Shown one piece after another: positions 7,659 to 16,970 of a DNA stretch of 64,000 nucleotides. The stretch lies in the NCBI GenBank assembly GCA_009780955.1, contig WQZB01000005.1:1-64000 (forward strand), given 5' to 3'. Below the pieces are notes generated by a model. It saw nothing but the letters and a program-made list of their open reading frames with translations. It did no database searches and was not told the DNA's origin. The stretch is from Polyangiaceae bacterium (lineage in GTDB: Bacteria; Myxococcota_A; Polyangia; Polyangiales; Polyangiaceae). The stretch's first letter is position 1, and the number at the start of each line of letters is the position of its first letter. The translations under genes were made by a program, and so were the position numbers.

Positions 7659-10163
7659 ATGAACCAGACGCCGCGTGCTACCCCCATTGCCATCGCCTTC
7701 GGCCTGCTCGGTGCCCTTGCGGGGGCGGGGCTTTCACTTGGCGGGCTTGCCGGTCTCGCCGGTTGCAGCAAAAAAAGCGCCGAGCAGCAGTTGAGCCAGG
7801 AACAAGTCTCCGAACTTCGCAAAAACGTATCCGCGATGCCCATGCATGAAGCGCTGCCAAAGTGGCGCGCGTGGGCTAAAAATGGCGATGTTCCGAAGCT
7901 GCAGGAAGAGGCATTCGAGCAGCTTGCATGGGCGAAGGATCGCGATGGTCTTCCTCTCATCGTCCAAGGGCTCGACTCGACCGACCACCGCGTTCGTGGC
8001 ACGGCCGCCACCGCACTGCTCGAATATGGTTCGCCAGCGGCCGACAGCGCAAAGCCCGCGCTGCTCAAAGCGCTCAAAGAATCGGACACCAGCGACAAGC
8101 CGCAAATCATTTGGGCGCTTGCCACCCTGCACGAGCCCTCGGCGTTCGATGAAGCCATGGAGGAATACCGCGCGGGGCGCCTCGCAACCGTGCAGCGCCT
8201 CGACGGCAACCCGGCATTCGATCCTGAAGTGATGGCGTCGATGGTGCCAATCGACAAGCTTGCAGGGCTTTCTGACGATCCGAGCGACAGCGTTCGGCAG
8301 CTCGTGGCTACCGCGCTGTCGCGCAATGCCGATCCGAAGTTTACCGATGTTCTCATCAAGCTCGTCGAAGACAAGTCCGTCGAGGTTGCGCGCGAAGCAG
8401 CCGTCGGCCTTGGTAAGATTGGAAGTGAGCGGGCCATGCGACCGCTTCTCGACGCGCTCGCGAAATCCGACAGGGAATCGCGTCAAAGGTTTCTCGAAGC
8501 GCTACGCGACGGCGTGGGCGGCAAGGGTCTTATGCTTGCCCTTCGCAGCATCGACAAAAGTAAGCGCGAGACCGAAAAGTTTCAGACGAAGCTCATTTTC
8601 GACATGCTCAAATCGCTCGAGGATCCGCGCGCGAGCGATTTACTTGTAGAATACATCGCTACGGCGCAAAACCCGCACTGGAAAACTGAAGCGGGGTTGC
8701 GCCTTGCCGAGGTGGGCGATTTGCGTGCGGTGCCAACACTCAGCTGGCGCATGACGCAAGACCCATTAGTCATTTACGACAAAGACCTCGATTTCGAATA
8801 CCGTCAAGACGATAACGAGCGCGTCGTTTCCGCGCGCCTGCTTGCCGACCTTGCCATTCTCAATCCGAGCAAGCGCGCCGAGATCCGTGAGGCTGCTTAC
8901 AACGGCATCTACGCGTGGATTACAAGCAAGCCCCAACCGCATGCCAACGGTATGAGGTTTATGGCAGCCACCGAGGCAAAGGAAGCGTTGCCAAAGATGC
9001 GGGTGTGGGCAAAACCCTCGGTGCCGTTCCCGAAAGAGGGGCAGCAACCACCATTCCCACCGGAGTGGGGCACAGCGCAGAGCGCGCTTCGTTACATCGG
9101 TTGGATGCGAGATCCGGCAGCCTGGCCGATCCTTGACATGCAGCTTCGCCGACGCCCCGCGAACATCGATGCAACGATGGAAGCGCTCAACCAAGGTGGC
9201 ATGGCCGTGATGGGCATGACGTTGCGCGCCCTCGGCATTGGCGCGGCTCACGGCTTTGCGCAATGGGGCGATCCGAAAGCCTACCCATTGCTTGTAAAAT
9301 ACATCGAAGACAAGCAAAACAACGAACAGGCTCGCACCGAGGCTTGTTTTTCGCTCGGGTGGGTCGCAACCGACAACCAGATGCAAGAGGTCGTGCAGAA
9401 AATTCGCGACTTCGACAAGGTCGACCCGAAGGCGCAGTTCATTCGCAGCTGCTACCTCGAAAGCCTCATTCGCCATCCCGTTCCCGAAGCAACCGCGGGG
9501 CTCGTCGATCTCCTCATCAACCAGCTCGATCTCGAAGTTCGGCATCAGGCGGCACGCGCGATTGGCTTTGGTGGCATCACCCGCGAGGTCAAAGATCGCC
9601 TCATGGTAAAGCTTTCCGACTCGGCGGCGCGCAACGACGCGGCGCTCGCCCTGCTCCTCGGCGGCGACGAAGACACCGTGCGTCGCATGATGGGCACTTA
9701 CAACAACATCGACCCAGCAAGCATCGAGGAACTCAAAGCCATTTACTCGCAGACCTTCGGCTACTTTAGTGATCGCAACTACGAGAAAGGCGATGTTGCG
9801 CGTTGGGTCCGCAACGCCACCGCAGTTTCGCGCATTCGCGTTCGCGACAAGCTGCAGATCTGGCCGAGGCTCATTCTCTCGCGCGCCCTTCAGGGTATCG
9901 ACTCCGACAACGGCCCGCATTCGGTCACACGCGTGCAAATGCGCGTGCGCCTCATGCGTGACGCACACGGCGACGACTCGCTGAAGCGCAGCGAAGCCAT
10001 CGCGATTCTGAAATTCATGGGCGAAAACGGGGTGCTCATGGCGCTCAGGAGCGAAGCGGGCCCCTGGCAAGAGCCGGCGCGTCAGGCTCTTTTCGAACTC
10101 ATGAACCCGGCGGCCGTGACCGAAGCACTGCCATCCAAGCCGCAAGCAGGCACCGTGCATTGA
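7659..10163 (+). CDS. Large HEAT-repeat lipoprotein
   Basis: This is an 834-residue protein with a signal peptide ending in the lipobox GLAGC (Cys about 36). The mature part consists of alpha-helical HEAT/PBS-like repeats, for example DHRVRGTAATALLEYG, DKSVEVAREAAVGLGKIG and DLEVRHQAARAIGFGG, spread over almost the whole length. Such solenoids act as protein scaffolds; no catalytic motif was seen. The ATG at 7659 is chosen because GAAGGAA precedes it and the signal peptide follows at once. The frame is open upstream to 7572, but that stretch overlaps pyrH and the mini-palindrome. The next lipoprotein gene starts within its stop codon. Confidence 0.75.
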   Translation: MNQTPRATPIAIAFGLLGALAGAGLSLGGLAGLAGCSKKSAEQQLSQEQVSELRKNVSAMPMHEALPKWRAWAKNGDVPKLQEEAFEQLAWAKDRDGLPLIVQGLDSTDHRVRGTAATALLEYGSPAADSAKPALLKALKESDTSDKPQIIWALATLHEPSAFDEAMEEYRAGRLATVQRLDGNPAFDPEVMASMVPIDKLAGLSDDPSDSVRQLVATALSRNADPKFTDVLIKLVEDKSVEVAREAAVGLGKIGSERAMRPLLDALAKSDRESRQRFLEALRDGVGGKGLMLALRSIDKSKRETEKFQTKLIFDMLKSLEDPRASDLLVEYIATAQNPHWKTEAGLRLAEVGDLRAVPTLSWRMTQDPLVIYDKDLDFEYRQDDNERVVSARLLADLAILNPSKRAEIREAAYNGIYAWITSKPQPHANGMRFMAATEAKEALPKMRVWAKPSVPFPKEGQQPPFPPEWGTAQSALRYIGWMRDPAAWPILDMQLRRRPANIDATMEALNQGGMAVMGMTLRALGIGAAHGFAQWGDPKAYPLLVKYIEDKQNNEQARTEACFSLGWVATDNQMQEVVQKIRDFDKVDPKAQFIRSCYLESLIRHPVPEATAGLVDLLINQLDLEVRHQAARAIGFGGITREVKDRLMVKLSDSAARNDAALALLLGGDEDTVRRMMGTYNNIDPASIEELKAIYSQTFGYFSDRNYEKGDVARWVRNATAVSRIRVRDKLQIWPRLILSRALQGIDSDNGPHSVTRVQMRVRLMRDAHGDDSLKRSEAIAILKFMGENGVLMALRSEAGPWQEPARQALFELMNPAAVTEALPSKPQAGTVH

Positions 10164-10753
10164 GAGGGTGTTTACCAGCCTGCTGCGCGATGTACGTGAT
10201 GGGTTGCGGCGCTCCCTCGCACAATGCGCACAACGCGAAAGAGCCAGGGCTCGACCTCGTCGCGAAGAATGTTGTCGCCGATGACGGCGTCGTGATGCAG
10301 ATGGCGTGCGTGCCAACAGGCCCCGAACTTTGCTTCAACGCCGTCGACGACAACTGCAACGGCATCATCGACGAAGGCTGCGGCTCGGCCACCGGTGTGC
10401 TGCAGTTCATAGCAGCTTGGGGCGACAGCCCGGCCGATGTCGATCTTGTCGTTGTCGATCCGAATGGCAGCAAAATCACGCGATCGTCGCCCACGACAGC
10501 CTCTGGCCTCAAGCTCGAAAAGAGCTGCCCCGACGATTGCCACGGCCAAAACATTGAAAACGTGTATTGTGAAAATAACGACCCTCCACGTGGCCGTTAC
10601 GTCGTCGAAGTGAAGCTCGCCGATGCGCGCGACGCCGAGCTGCCTGTGAAAGTGCACCTGTCGGCGCGCGTTGGCAGTCGCACGTTCTCCATGGATTTCA
10701 CTCTGTCGCCCGAGCAAGGCCAAAACAAACGCGGCTTTACTTTTGAGTTGTGA
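10160..10753 (+). CDS. Lipoprotein with MopE-like metal-binding motif and beta domain
   Basis: This is a 197-residue protein. A short N-terminal hydrophobic segment ends in VMGC, a probable lipobox. CFNAVDDNCNGIIDEGC at about 57-73 is the acidic Cys motif labelled putative metal-binding/MopE-like, very common in Myxococcota surface proteins. Residues 80-195 form a beta-rich domain with DVDLVVVDPNGSKI and PRGRYVVEVKLADARD, similar to YfaP/DUF2135-type modules. The TTG at 10160 overlaps the TGA of the preceding gene. An ATG at 10190 would shorten the signal peptide too much. It converges with the next gene and overlaps it by 17 bp. Confidence 0.65.
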   Translation: MRGCLPACCAMYVMGCGAPSHNAHNAKEPGLDLVAKNVVADDGVVMQMACVPTGPELCFNAVDDNCNGIIDEGCGSATGVLQFIAAWGDSPADVDLVVVDPNGSKITRSSPTTASGLKLEKSCPDDCHGQNIENVYCENNDPPRGRYVVEVKLADARDAELPVKVHLSARVGSRTFSMDFTLSPEQGQNKRGFTFEL

Positions 10754-11756
10754 ACGGTTTGCCGGCGAACGGATTGGCCACGGGAGCCATGGGAGAAAAC
10801 GGCGAGCGTGGCAGGGCTCCGGGCGGCGAAAATGTCCGCGGCTCTTGCATCGCCGAAGCTGGGGCAGGGCTTTCGGTGGGCGCGGCAGGAGCGGTGGTTG
10901 TGGTGGGCGCGCCGCCACCGTAACCGTAATAGCCGTAATAAACGATGCCTGGCGGTATGCTGCGCTCGGTGTCGAAGCGTCCAGCACCTGCCGAGGGATC
11001 AGGCGCCCCCATTGACGATGACGACCAAAAAGGCGGCTCCGTCAAAAACTGCCCGGCACCTGCCGAAAACGAAGGAGGCTCGGGCGAAAGGGCAGCGTTG
11101 ACGTTCTGCCCTTCGCCAGTGGGTTCGCCTTGCGTGGGCGTGGGCGGTTGCTGCAACTGCTGTGGAGTGGGCTCGGCTGCCGCCTGCTCATTCGGCGGCT
11201 CGGGCGACGGCTCCGCCGCTTGCTGCTCTTGCTGGCGCTCTTGCCGCTCACTTTCGATCTTGGCAAAAGCCTTTGCGATAGCCGTTGCAAGCTGGTCGTC
11301 GGACGCGGGCTGGTGGCTTGCGTCATTTGCGGGCGCCGTGCTCGGTTGTTCGGGCTGTTCGGCGGCGGCGGGCATTTGCAGCGCTGGTGGAGGTACGCTT
11401 TGCGGTGTTTGCGGTGAGCTTTCTTGGAGAGATGGGAGCGTCGACGTTTCTGGGAGCTCGGCCGAAGTGAGCTCGGTCGTCGCCACGGGTTCCTTGGCGA
11501 CCGAGCTTGTCGGGTTGACGAGATTTCCGTTCAATAACAAAGCTAAGGTAGTTGGATTTCGCGTAATGGCGTGGTCTCCGTCCTTGGTGAGGCTCCCCTC
11601 GGAAAGCATCGCGGATTGTGCGGTTTGCGCGCGATGCAAACGATCACGCTCGGCGCACGATCCAACGAGAAGCGCGCCTGCGCCCGCCGTGGCCGCGACC
11701 GAACCAAGGACAATACCCGTAGTCATGAGATGCCCGCGCAGGCGCGGTGAAGCCAT
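10737..11756 (-). CDS. Membrane-anchored Pro/Gln/Ala-rich protein of unknown function
   Basis: The family is not recognised. The 339-residue product has one hydrophobic segment near residues 10-33 (TTGIVLGSVAATAGAGALLV), ending in GSC, so it is either a membrane anchor or a lipidated signal. The rest is low complexity: Pro/Gln/Glu-rich at 90-190, then PSAGAGRFDTE and SFSAGAGQFLTE as two related short blocks, a Tyr/Gly patch (YYGYYGYGGG) and Pro/Phe-rich ends. It could be a spacer-like envelope protein. The start is uncertain: ATG at 11756 or GTG at 11777, neither with a good Shine-Dalgarno sequence. Confidence 0.55.
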   Translation of the reverse strand: MASPRLRGHLMTTGIVLGSVAATAGAGALLVGSCAERDRLHRAQTAQSAMLSEGSLTKDGDHAITRNPTTLALLLNGNLVNPTSSVAKEPVATTELTSAELPETSTLPSLQESSPQTPQSVPPPALQMPAAAEQPEQPSTAPANDASHQPASDDQLATAIAKAFAKIESERQERQQEQQAAEPSPEPPNEQAAAEPTPQQLQQPPTPTQGEPTGEGQNVNAALSPEPPSFSAGAGQFLTEPPFWSSSSMGAPDPSAGAGRFDTERSIPPGIVYYGYYGYGGGAPTTTTAPAAPTESPAPASAMQEPRTFSPPGALPRSPFSPMAPVANPFAGKPFTTQK

Positions 11757-11795
11757 GCTTTTGGCGGTGCATCCCACATGCCGTCGTAAATTCGA

Positions 11796-11813
11796 GACCG
11801 CTTGAAAGCGGTC
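11796..11813 (+). repeat. Class-1 minimal palindrome
   Basis: GACCGCTTGAAAGCGGTC consists of the two class-1 tips with the interior lost, leaving eight-base arms and a two-base centre. It lies between two divergent genes. Confidence 0.65.
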
Positions 11814-11898
11814 AATTGACGAGCCGCGCCAAACGCTGCTTGTATGTCGGAATCGGCGTACCGCGCGTAACTGGGTTGCGCCTTATTAGGAGATACAC

Positions 11899-14244
11899 GT
11901 GAACCCAACTGCCATGCTCATCCTCATTGTGGGCGCGCTTGCCGTCTTTTCCTGGTCGGCTTTGCGCCGCTGGCAGCTCCTGCGCATCGGTACATTCACC
12001 CATCGGTTCGACCGTGTTGGTGAGCGCATCGCGGCCGTTTTACGTTACGCCTTCGCACAAGAGAAAATGGGATATTACCAGCCTGCCGGCTGGGCGCACA
12101 AACTCATCTTTTTTGGGTTTCTCATCCTTCTTTTTCGCACGCTCATTCTTTGGGGGCGCGGCTTCGATCCAAGCTGGAACTTGCTCATTTTTGGTCCCCA
12201 TACTTTGCTTGGCAAGTTCTACGAGTTCGCCAAAGACGTGGTTGCGGTTCTCGTCCTCGCGGGCGTTAGTGTCTTTTTTTATTACCGTTTGATCAAGCCG
12301 CAACAGCGAATGACCCTTAGCCGAGAGGCGCTGGTCATTCTTGGCATCATTGCAACGATGATGATCGCCGACATCGTTTACGACGGCGCAACGCTCGCCC
12401 TCACCCCGAAATACCCCGAGCTTTGCGCTGCTGGAACGCCTGCTTCATTCAGTGCACGATGCACGAATATCGCCAAGCTTCTTGCGCCCTTCGCGACGAG
12501 CACGGGCAGCGGGCACGCCGCTGTGGTGGAAACCCATACGGGTTACTCGCTGTTTCCATCGCCTGTAGGGTCGCTCGTGTCACTTGCATTCCGCAATCTT
12601 TCACCAGTCGCGCTCATTGGGCTCGCGCATGCTGGGTTTTGGGGCCACTCGGCGCTCGTTCTTCTTTTTCTGAACATTCTTCCGTACAGCAAACATTTCC
12701 ATATCATTACGGCGATTCCGAATGTCTTTCTCAAAGACCTCGAGCCGCGTGGGCGCCTGGTGCCCATGGGCACGGCCGAGCAGGTTGTGGAGAAGCTGAC
12801 CGAGGCGTCCGAGTTGCCCGATCCCACGAAAGCGCCCATTGGCATTGCAAAAGTCGAGCACCTTACGTGGAAAGCAATTCTCGACTTTTATACGTGCACC
12901 GAGTGCGGTCGCTGCTCAGACAATTGCCCAGCGCACAAGACCGGCAAAATGCTTTCACCGAAGCACCTCACGCTCGCACTGCGTGATCACCTCTACGAGC
13001 ACCAAACCGAGCTTGCCGCTCAAGAGATGCAGTGGGGGCCAAGCCACGACGCGGCCAACGCAGTCACCACGAATGCCGACACCGAGGCCGCTGCCAAGGA
13101 ACCCGAACGCCTCGCCGACGAAGTGGAAGGCGCCAAGCGCCCCGCGCCATACAAGCCCATTGACCTCGTTCCCGAAGTCATCCACCCCGACGTGCTCTGG
13201 GGCTGCACGACATGCCGTGCCTGCGAGGAACAATGCCCCGTGCTTATTTCGTACGTCGATAAAATCGTCGATATGCGGCGAAACCTCGTGATGATCAAAA
13301 ACGAGTTTCCGCACGAACTGCAGAAACCGTTTCAGGCCATGGAGGTCAATGGTAACCCGTGGAACCTTTCACGCATGGATCGCGCCGCGTGGTCCGATGG
13401 GCTCGACATTCCAACCTTTGCGGAAAAACCGAATGCCGAGGTTCTTTATTGGGTGGGCTGCGCGGCAAGCTACGATGACCGCGCAAAAAAGATTGCGCGG
13501 GCAACCGCGCGATTGCTCAAGCAGGCAGGCGTAAACTTCGCCATTTTGGGCCAAGAAGAGTCGTGTACGGGCGACTCGGCGAGGCGTGCGGGCAACGAAA
13601 TGCTCTTTACCATGCTTGCCGAAGGCAACGCAGCGGTTCTGAAAACCTACCAAGAGCAAGGCGGAATCAAAACGGTCGTGACCGCTTGCCCTCATTGCTA
13701 CAATACTTTGAAAAATGAATATCCAGATTTCGGCGTAAAGCTCGAAGTCGTTCACCACACCGATTTCCTCATGGGCCTTGTCGCGTCCAAGCGACTCGTG
13801 CCGAAAAAGCCGGTGCTTGGGCGCGTGGTTTTCCACGATAGCTGCTACCTCGGACGGTACAACGATATCTACGAATCACCGCGCGAGATCCTGCGTTCCA
13901 TTCCCGGGGTCGAGCTCGTCGAGCCCGACTACTGGACGAAAACACGCGGACTTTGCTGCGGCGCGGGCGGCGCCCAAATGTGGATGGAAGAGCAGAACCA
14001 GGATCGCGTCAACGTGAAGCGCACGCTTCAACTCGTTGACACGGGCGCGAAAACCGTGGCGAGCGCGTGCCCGTTTTGCATGACGATGCTGACCGATGGC
14101 TTAAAAAGCAACAACCTCGATGAGAGCATCATGCAAATGGACGTTGCCGAATTGCTCGACAAAAGCTGCGCGGAAGACGAAAAGCAAATCGCCCTAGATC
14201 CAGTCTCATCGAAGGAATTCGCAAGCGCGGTTCCGGCTGAGTAA
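11899..14244 (+). CDS. Membrane-bound Fe-S oxidoreductase (HdrD/CCG type, EMO-like)
   Basis: This is a 781-residue fusion. The first 280 residues hold several membrane spans resembling the NarI/HdrE cytochrome-b region. Two ferredoxin clusters follow, CTECGRCSDNCP at about 333 and CTTCRACEEQCP at about 436. Two CCG domains come next (SCTGDSARRAGNE, ACPHCYNTLKNEYP, HDSCYLGRYNDIYE, LCCGAGGAQMW), as in heterodisulfide reductase subunit D. The same layout occurs in the proposed EtfAB:menaquinone oxidoreductases (EMO), which pass electrons from beta-oxidation flavoproteins to the quinone pool. No etfAB is adjacent, so the donor is inferred. The GTG start has AGGAG seven bases upstream. Confidence 0.85.
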   Translation: MNPTAMLILIVGALAVFSWSALRRWQLLRIGTFTHRFDRVGERIAAVLRYAFAQEKMGYYQPAGWAHKLIFFGFLILLFRTLILWGRGFDPSWNLLIFGPHTLLGKFYEFAKDVVAVLVLAGVSVFFYYRLIKPQQRMTLSREALVILGIIATMMIADIVYDGATLALTPKYPELCAAGTPASFSARCTNIAKLLAPFATSTGSGHAAVVETHTGYSLFPSPVGSLVSLAFRNLSPVALIGLAHAGFWGHSALVLLFLNILPYSKHFHIITAIPNVFLKDLEPRGRLVPMGTAEQVVEKLTEASELPDPTKAPIGIAKVEHLTWKAILDFYTCTECGRCSDNCPAHKTGKMLSPKHLTLALRDHLYEHQTELAAQEMQWGPSHDAANAVTTNADTEAAAKEPERLADEVEGAKRPAPYKPIDLVPEVIHPDVLWGCTTCRACEEQCPVLISYVDKIVDMRRNLVMIKNEFPHELQKPFQAMEVNGNPWNLSRMDRAAWSDGLDIPTFAEKPNAEVLYWVGCAASYDDRAKKIARATARLLKQAGVNFAILGQEESCTGDSARRAGNEMLFTMLAEGNAAVLKTYQEQGGIKTVVTACPHCYNTLKNEYPDFGVKLEVVHHTDFLMGLVASKRLVPKKPVLGRVVFHDSCYLGRYNDIYESPREILRSIPGVELVEPDYWTKTRGLCCGAGGAQMWMEEQNQDRVNVKRTLQLVDTGAKTVASACPFCMTMLTDGLKSNNLDESIMQMDVAELLDKSCAEDEKQIALDPVSSKEFASAVPAE

Positions 14245-14262
14245 TTGCTAGTCTAAAATGTA

Positions 14263-14502
14263 ATGGCCAGATGTCCCATTTGCACCGCCGACGCGAAAAC
14301 GCGCGCCACAAACGGGGCATTTCCGTTCTGTTCACCCCGCTGCCGGACAATCGATCTCGGCAAATGGCTGAACGAAGAGTACCGCGTCGCCGAGAATCAC
14401 ACAGACGATCCGAGCTCCGCTGCACCGGCTACCAACGACGACGCAGAGGACGACTCGTCGTCGAGTCAGCAGCAGTTGTGCCACACTAAAAGCGATGACT
14501 AG
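14263..14502 (+). CDS. yacG: DNA gyrase inhibitor YacG-like zinc protein
   Basis: This 79-residue protein begins with the YacG zinc knuckle CPIC...FCSPRC (Cys-x2-Cys, Cys-x3-Cys), followed by RTIDLGKWLNEEYRV, the family signature. In E. coli YacG binds GyrB and blocks gyrase. The tail after residue 45 is acidic and Ser-rich and is probably disordered. It lies 18 bp after the oxidoreductase gene and overlaps the next gene by 8 bp, so the three may be co-transcribed. Confidence 0.85.
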   Translation: MARCPICTADAKTRATNGAFPFCSPRCRTIDLGKWLNEEYRVAENHTDDPSSAAPATNDDAEDDSSSSQQQLCHTKSDD

Positions 14503-15313
14503 GTCGTTTGTATGGCCCCTTGCTGTTGCAACCTCGGCGCTCTTCGCTTCTTCCCAGGCAGCAGCGCAAGAAATCACGCCGCCGCCGCCAATCAACGCCA
14601 ACGCACCAGGAGGCGCACCAGGCACATTCGGGTCACCCACCGGACCAGGCGCACCGTCACCCGACACCGCAGCAACCATTGAGCAGCTCGACGAAGCGGA
14701 ACGCAAAGACTCGGGCCGAAAGTTCGAGTGGTTCTGGGTCAACGGCGAAATTGGCGGCTCGTACATCAACATGGAGCAAATTTCGTCAAACTCGCTCGGC
14801 CTCGAGCACACGCAGTCGGGTGGGCCCATGTTCGGCCTCGACGCCGGCGTGCGCCTGCTTGTTTTCGTGCTCGGCGCGCGCGTTCGTTACAACGCGCTCA
14901 GCGCCTTCAACATGTGGCAGATCAACGGCGAACTTGGCGTCAAAATTCCAATCAGCAAGTTCGATTTAGGAATCATGGCGCACGGCGGATACTCTTTCGT
15001 TGGGCGGCTCGGCGACGTGACCATCGCCATGGACAGCGACACACCGACGTCCACCGATGCCGTGAAAATCCGAGGATACAACGCAGGTCTCGACCTTACT
15101 CTCGATTACTTTCTCACGCCTTTGTTTTCGATTGGCGTAGGCGCCTTTGGCGATTTTCTCTTTTTGAAACGCCCGCCGATTGCCATTCCCGCTGGCCTGT
15201 CACCCGAAGAGCAAGCAGCCATTTCCCACGAATCACTTTACCAGCAATCCGGCACGAGCGCCGGATTGCAGCTAGGGGGAGCCGTACGCGTCGGCCTGCA
15301 TTTTGGACTTTAA
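14495..15313 (+). CDS. Outer-membrane beta-barrel-like protein
   Basis: A 272-residue protein has a signal peptide ending at SSQAAAQE (about 20-25), a Pro/Gly-rich segment to about 60, and then alternating polar/hydrophobic strands typical of an eight-stranded barrel (FGLDAGVRLLVFVLGARVRY, INGELGVKIPISKFDLGIMA). The end GAVRVGLHFGL fits a C-terminal barrel strand. The specific function is unknown. The ATG overlaps the end of yacG. Its TAA overlaps the TAA of the convergent YciI gene by three bases. Confidence 0.65.
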   Translation: MTRSFVWPLAVATSALFASSQAAAQEITPPPPINANAPGGAPGTFGSPTGPGAPSPDTAATIEQLDEAERKDSGRKFEWFWVNGEIGGSYINMEQISSNSLGLEHTQSGGPMFGLDAGVRLLVFVLGARVRYNALSAFNMWQINGELGVKIPISKFDLGIMAHGGYSFVGRLGDVTIAMDSDTPTSTDAVKIRGYNAGLDLTLDYFLTPLFSIGVGAFGDFLFLKRPPIAIPAGLSPEEQAAISHESLYQQSGTSAGLQLGGAVRVGLHFGL

Positions 15314-15591
15314 ACCGCATAAGGAACCAGAACTTCGTCCCACTCGCGAATTGTCCAGCGAGCCACAATGCCATACGCAACAAATGGATCGACGCTCGCG
15401 AATCTTTCGGCGGCGTCTCGGCTTTTGAAAATGCCCATGGCGCTGCCGGCTGGCAAATCGGTAAACGGACCAATCATGAGCAGTGTTCCTTCGGCGTAAA
15501 ATTTCTGCCAAAGAGCCCGATGGGCCTCGACGTGAGCGAAAACTTTGGACCGGAAGTCTTCGCTCGCTTCATAGAAAAGTACGTACTTCAT
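15310..15591 (-). CDS. YciI-like small protein
   Basis: A 93-residue protein of the YciI/dimeric alpha-beta barrel type, with MKYVLFYEAS at the start, HVEAHRALWQKFYAEGTLL, IGPFTDLPAGSAMGIFKSRD and DPFVAYGIVARWTIREWDEV. The enzymatic role in this family is usually unknown. The ATG at 15591 has AAGGAA just upstream and overlaps the stop codon of the preceding aldolase gene (ATGA), which implies translational coupling. Confidence 0.85.
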   Translation of the reverse strand: MKYVLFYEASEDFRSKVFAHVEAHRALWQKFYAEGTLLMIGPFTDLPAGSAMGIFKSRDAAERFASVDPFVAYGIVARWTIREWDEVLVPYAV

Positions 15592-16946
15592 CGTGTTCCT
15601 TCTTTTCGCGCAGCCACGATGTTGGCAAACGAACGCGAACGAAGTTCGGCCAAGGTCAAGCCCGTGGCAGAAACGTCGGCTTCGTCGAGAGCGCCGCACG
15701 ATAGGCCGCGAAGGAAGAAGTTCACCAAGCCTTGCCCGGTGGCAGCGTCGTCGAACACCTGACCCAAGCGCGTTGCCTTGGTAGCGCGCTCGACGAACAC
15801 GGCAAGCCGCCTTGCCATGGCTTCGCGCTCACCGAGAAAAAACGTGTAAAGCGCACCAAGCCGTGCGGGGATTTGCGCGGGGTGAAGATCCCAACCCTGG
15901 TAAATGCCAACACCTAGCGCGTGGCGAACGTTGGCGGCGTGAAGCTTCCAGGCGGCGTGGACATCGGCCATGTTGTCGGCGAGTTCGGCACAAGTGAGTG
16001 GCAAGGGGCCTGCCTTGTGCCGGCCGATTGGCAAAAGGGTCGTTGCGCCATCGACCACCGCCACGGGTGTGTCAGCAAGTGCAAACTGCATGATCATGCG
16101 CGCGGCATCGCACGCGGGGTGATCGAGGCGTTGCTCGCTCGCCGTCACACCGAGTGCTGCCGACAGATCGTAAGCACCGAGATGCGCGGCCACGGCCCGG
16201 CCTTGCGCCGCGGCGACGAGCGCAGGCAGTGCGCATGCGCCGTTCCGATCGACCAGCGCGCGTGGCGACTCGATCATGAGCTCGATGCCAACGGCGTGCT
16301 GCGGCAGGCCAAGCGCGCCTTCAAGCATGGCAAGCAGGCTTGCGAGTGCCGAAACCTCGGCGGCGGAGTCGACCTTTGGCAAGGTCACGGTGAAGCCCCG
16401 TGGAAGAGCACCAACCAGGCGGACGAGCGTTGTGAGGAACGCGTCGAGCGTTCGCACACTGCGAGCGCGCGTAGCCGGCGAAAGCGCTTTGACTCGAATG
16501 CCAACGATGGGAGAGCTCGCGTCGGCGGCATTCGCGAATGGCGCAAGGTGAGCGAGCTCCGTGGCGGCTCGCACGCTATCGGCGTCTTCTTCGGCGTCAG
16601 GCCGCGGCCCGTAGCCATCTTCGAAATCGATGCACATGGCATCAATGGGAGCGCTTGCAAGCTTTTGCCGAACGCGGTTCCATAACGCCGGGGCGAACGC
16701 GGCTTTGGCACCTACGATCGATCCGAACTGCACGCTGCCCTTTCCGAACGTTTCCATGGCCGACGCTGCAAGCTTTCCAAGCTTGGCTGGCGCTTCTGCC
16801 TTGAACAAGTGCGCGCCACCGTAAAGCACGTGCACCGGCCGCCGCGCGTGCGATTCCCCCGCCACACTGGGGACAGGTTCGCTTTCTTCGAGCCGTGCAA
16901 AAACCGCGTTCACACGCTCTGTTGCAAGAGCCAACGAGACTGTCAT
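15588..16946 (-). CDS. HpcH/HpaI or citrate-lyase-like aldolase (DUF6986-like)
   Basis: This 452-residue TIM-barrel-type protein contains DAMCIDFEDGYGPRPDAEED (acidic metal and CoA-proximal segment), GFTVTLPKVDSAAEV, VGIELMIESPRALVD (the Glu in ELMIE is the usual metal ligand) and HLGAYDLSAALG. These are hallmarks of the CitE/HpcH/malyl-CoA lyase superfamily. GIYQGWDLHPAQIPARLGA resembles the conserved Asp-x-His-Pro motif near the end. The substrate is unknown. The ATG at 16946 starts directly before the family homology; the frame is open further upstream but overlaps the divergent methyltransferase gene. It is coupled to the YciI-like gene. Confidence 0.75.
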   Translation of the reverse strand: MTVSLALATERVNAVFARLEESEPVPSVAGESHARRPVHVLYGGAHLFKAEAPAKLGKLAASAMETFGKGSVQFGSIVGAKAAFAPALWNRVRQKLASAPIDAMCIDFEDGYGPRPDAEEDADSVRAATELAHLAPFANAADASSPIVGIRVKALSPATRARSVRTLDAFLTTLVRLVGALPRGFTVTLPKVDSAAEVSALASLLAMLEGALGLPQHAVGIELMIESPRALVDRNGACALPALVAAAQGRAVAAHLGAYDLSAALGVTASEQRLDHPACDAARMIMQFALADTPVAVVDGATTLLPIGRHKAGPLPLTCAELADNMADVHAAWKLHAANVRHALGVGIYQGWDLHPAQIPARLGALYTFFLGEREAMARRLAVFVERATKATRLGQVFDDAATGQGLVNFFLRGLSCGALDEADVSATGLTLAELRSRSFANIVAARKEGTR

Positions 16947-16970
16947 GGTGCGATGTTGTAAAGGAGTCTT

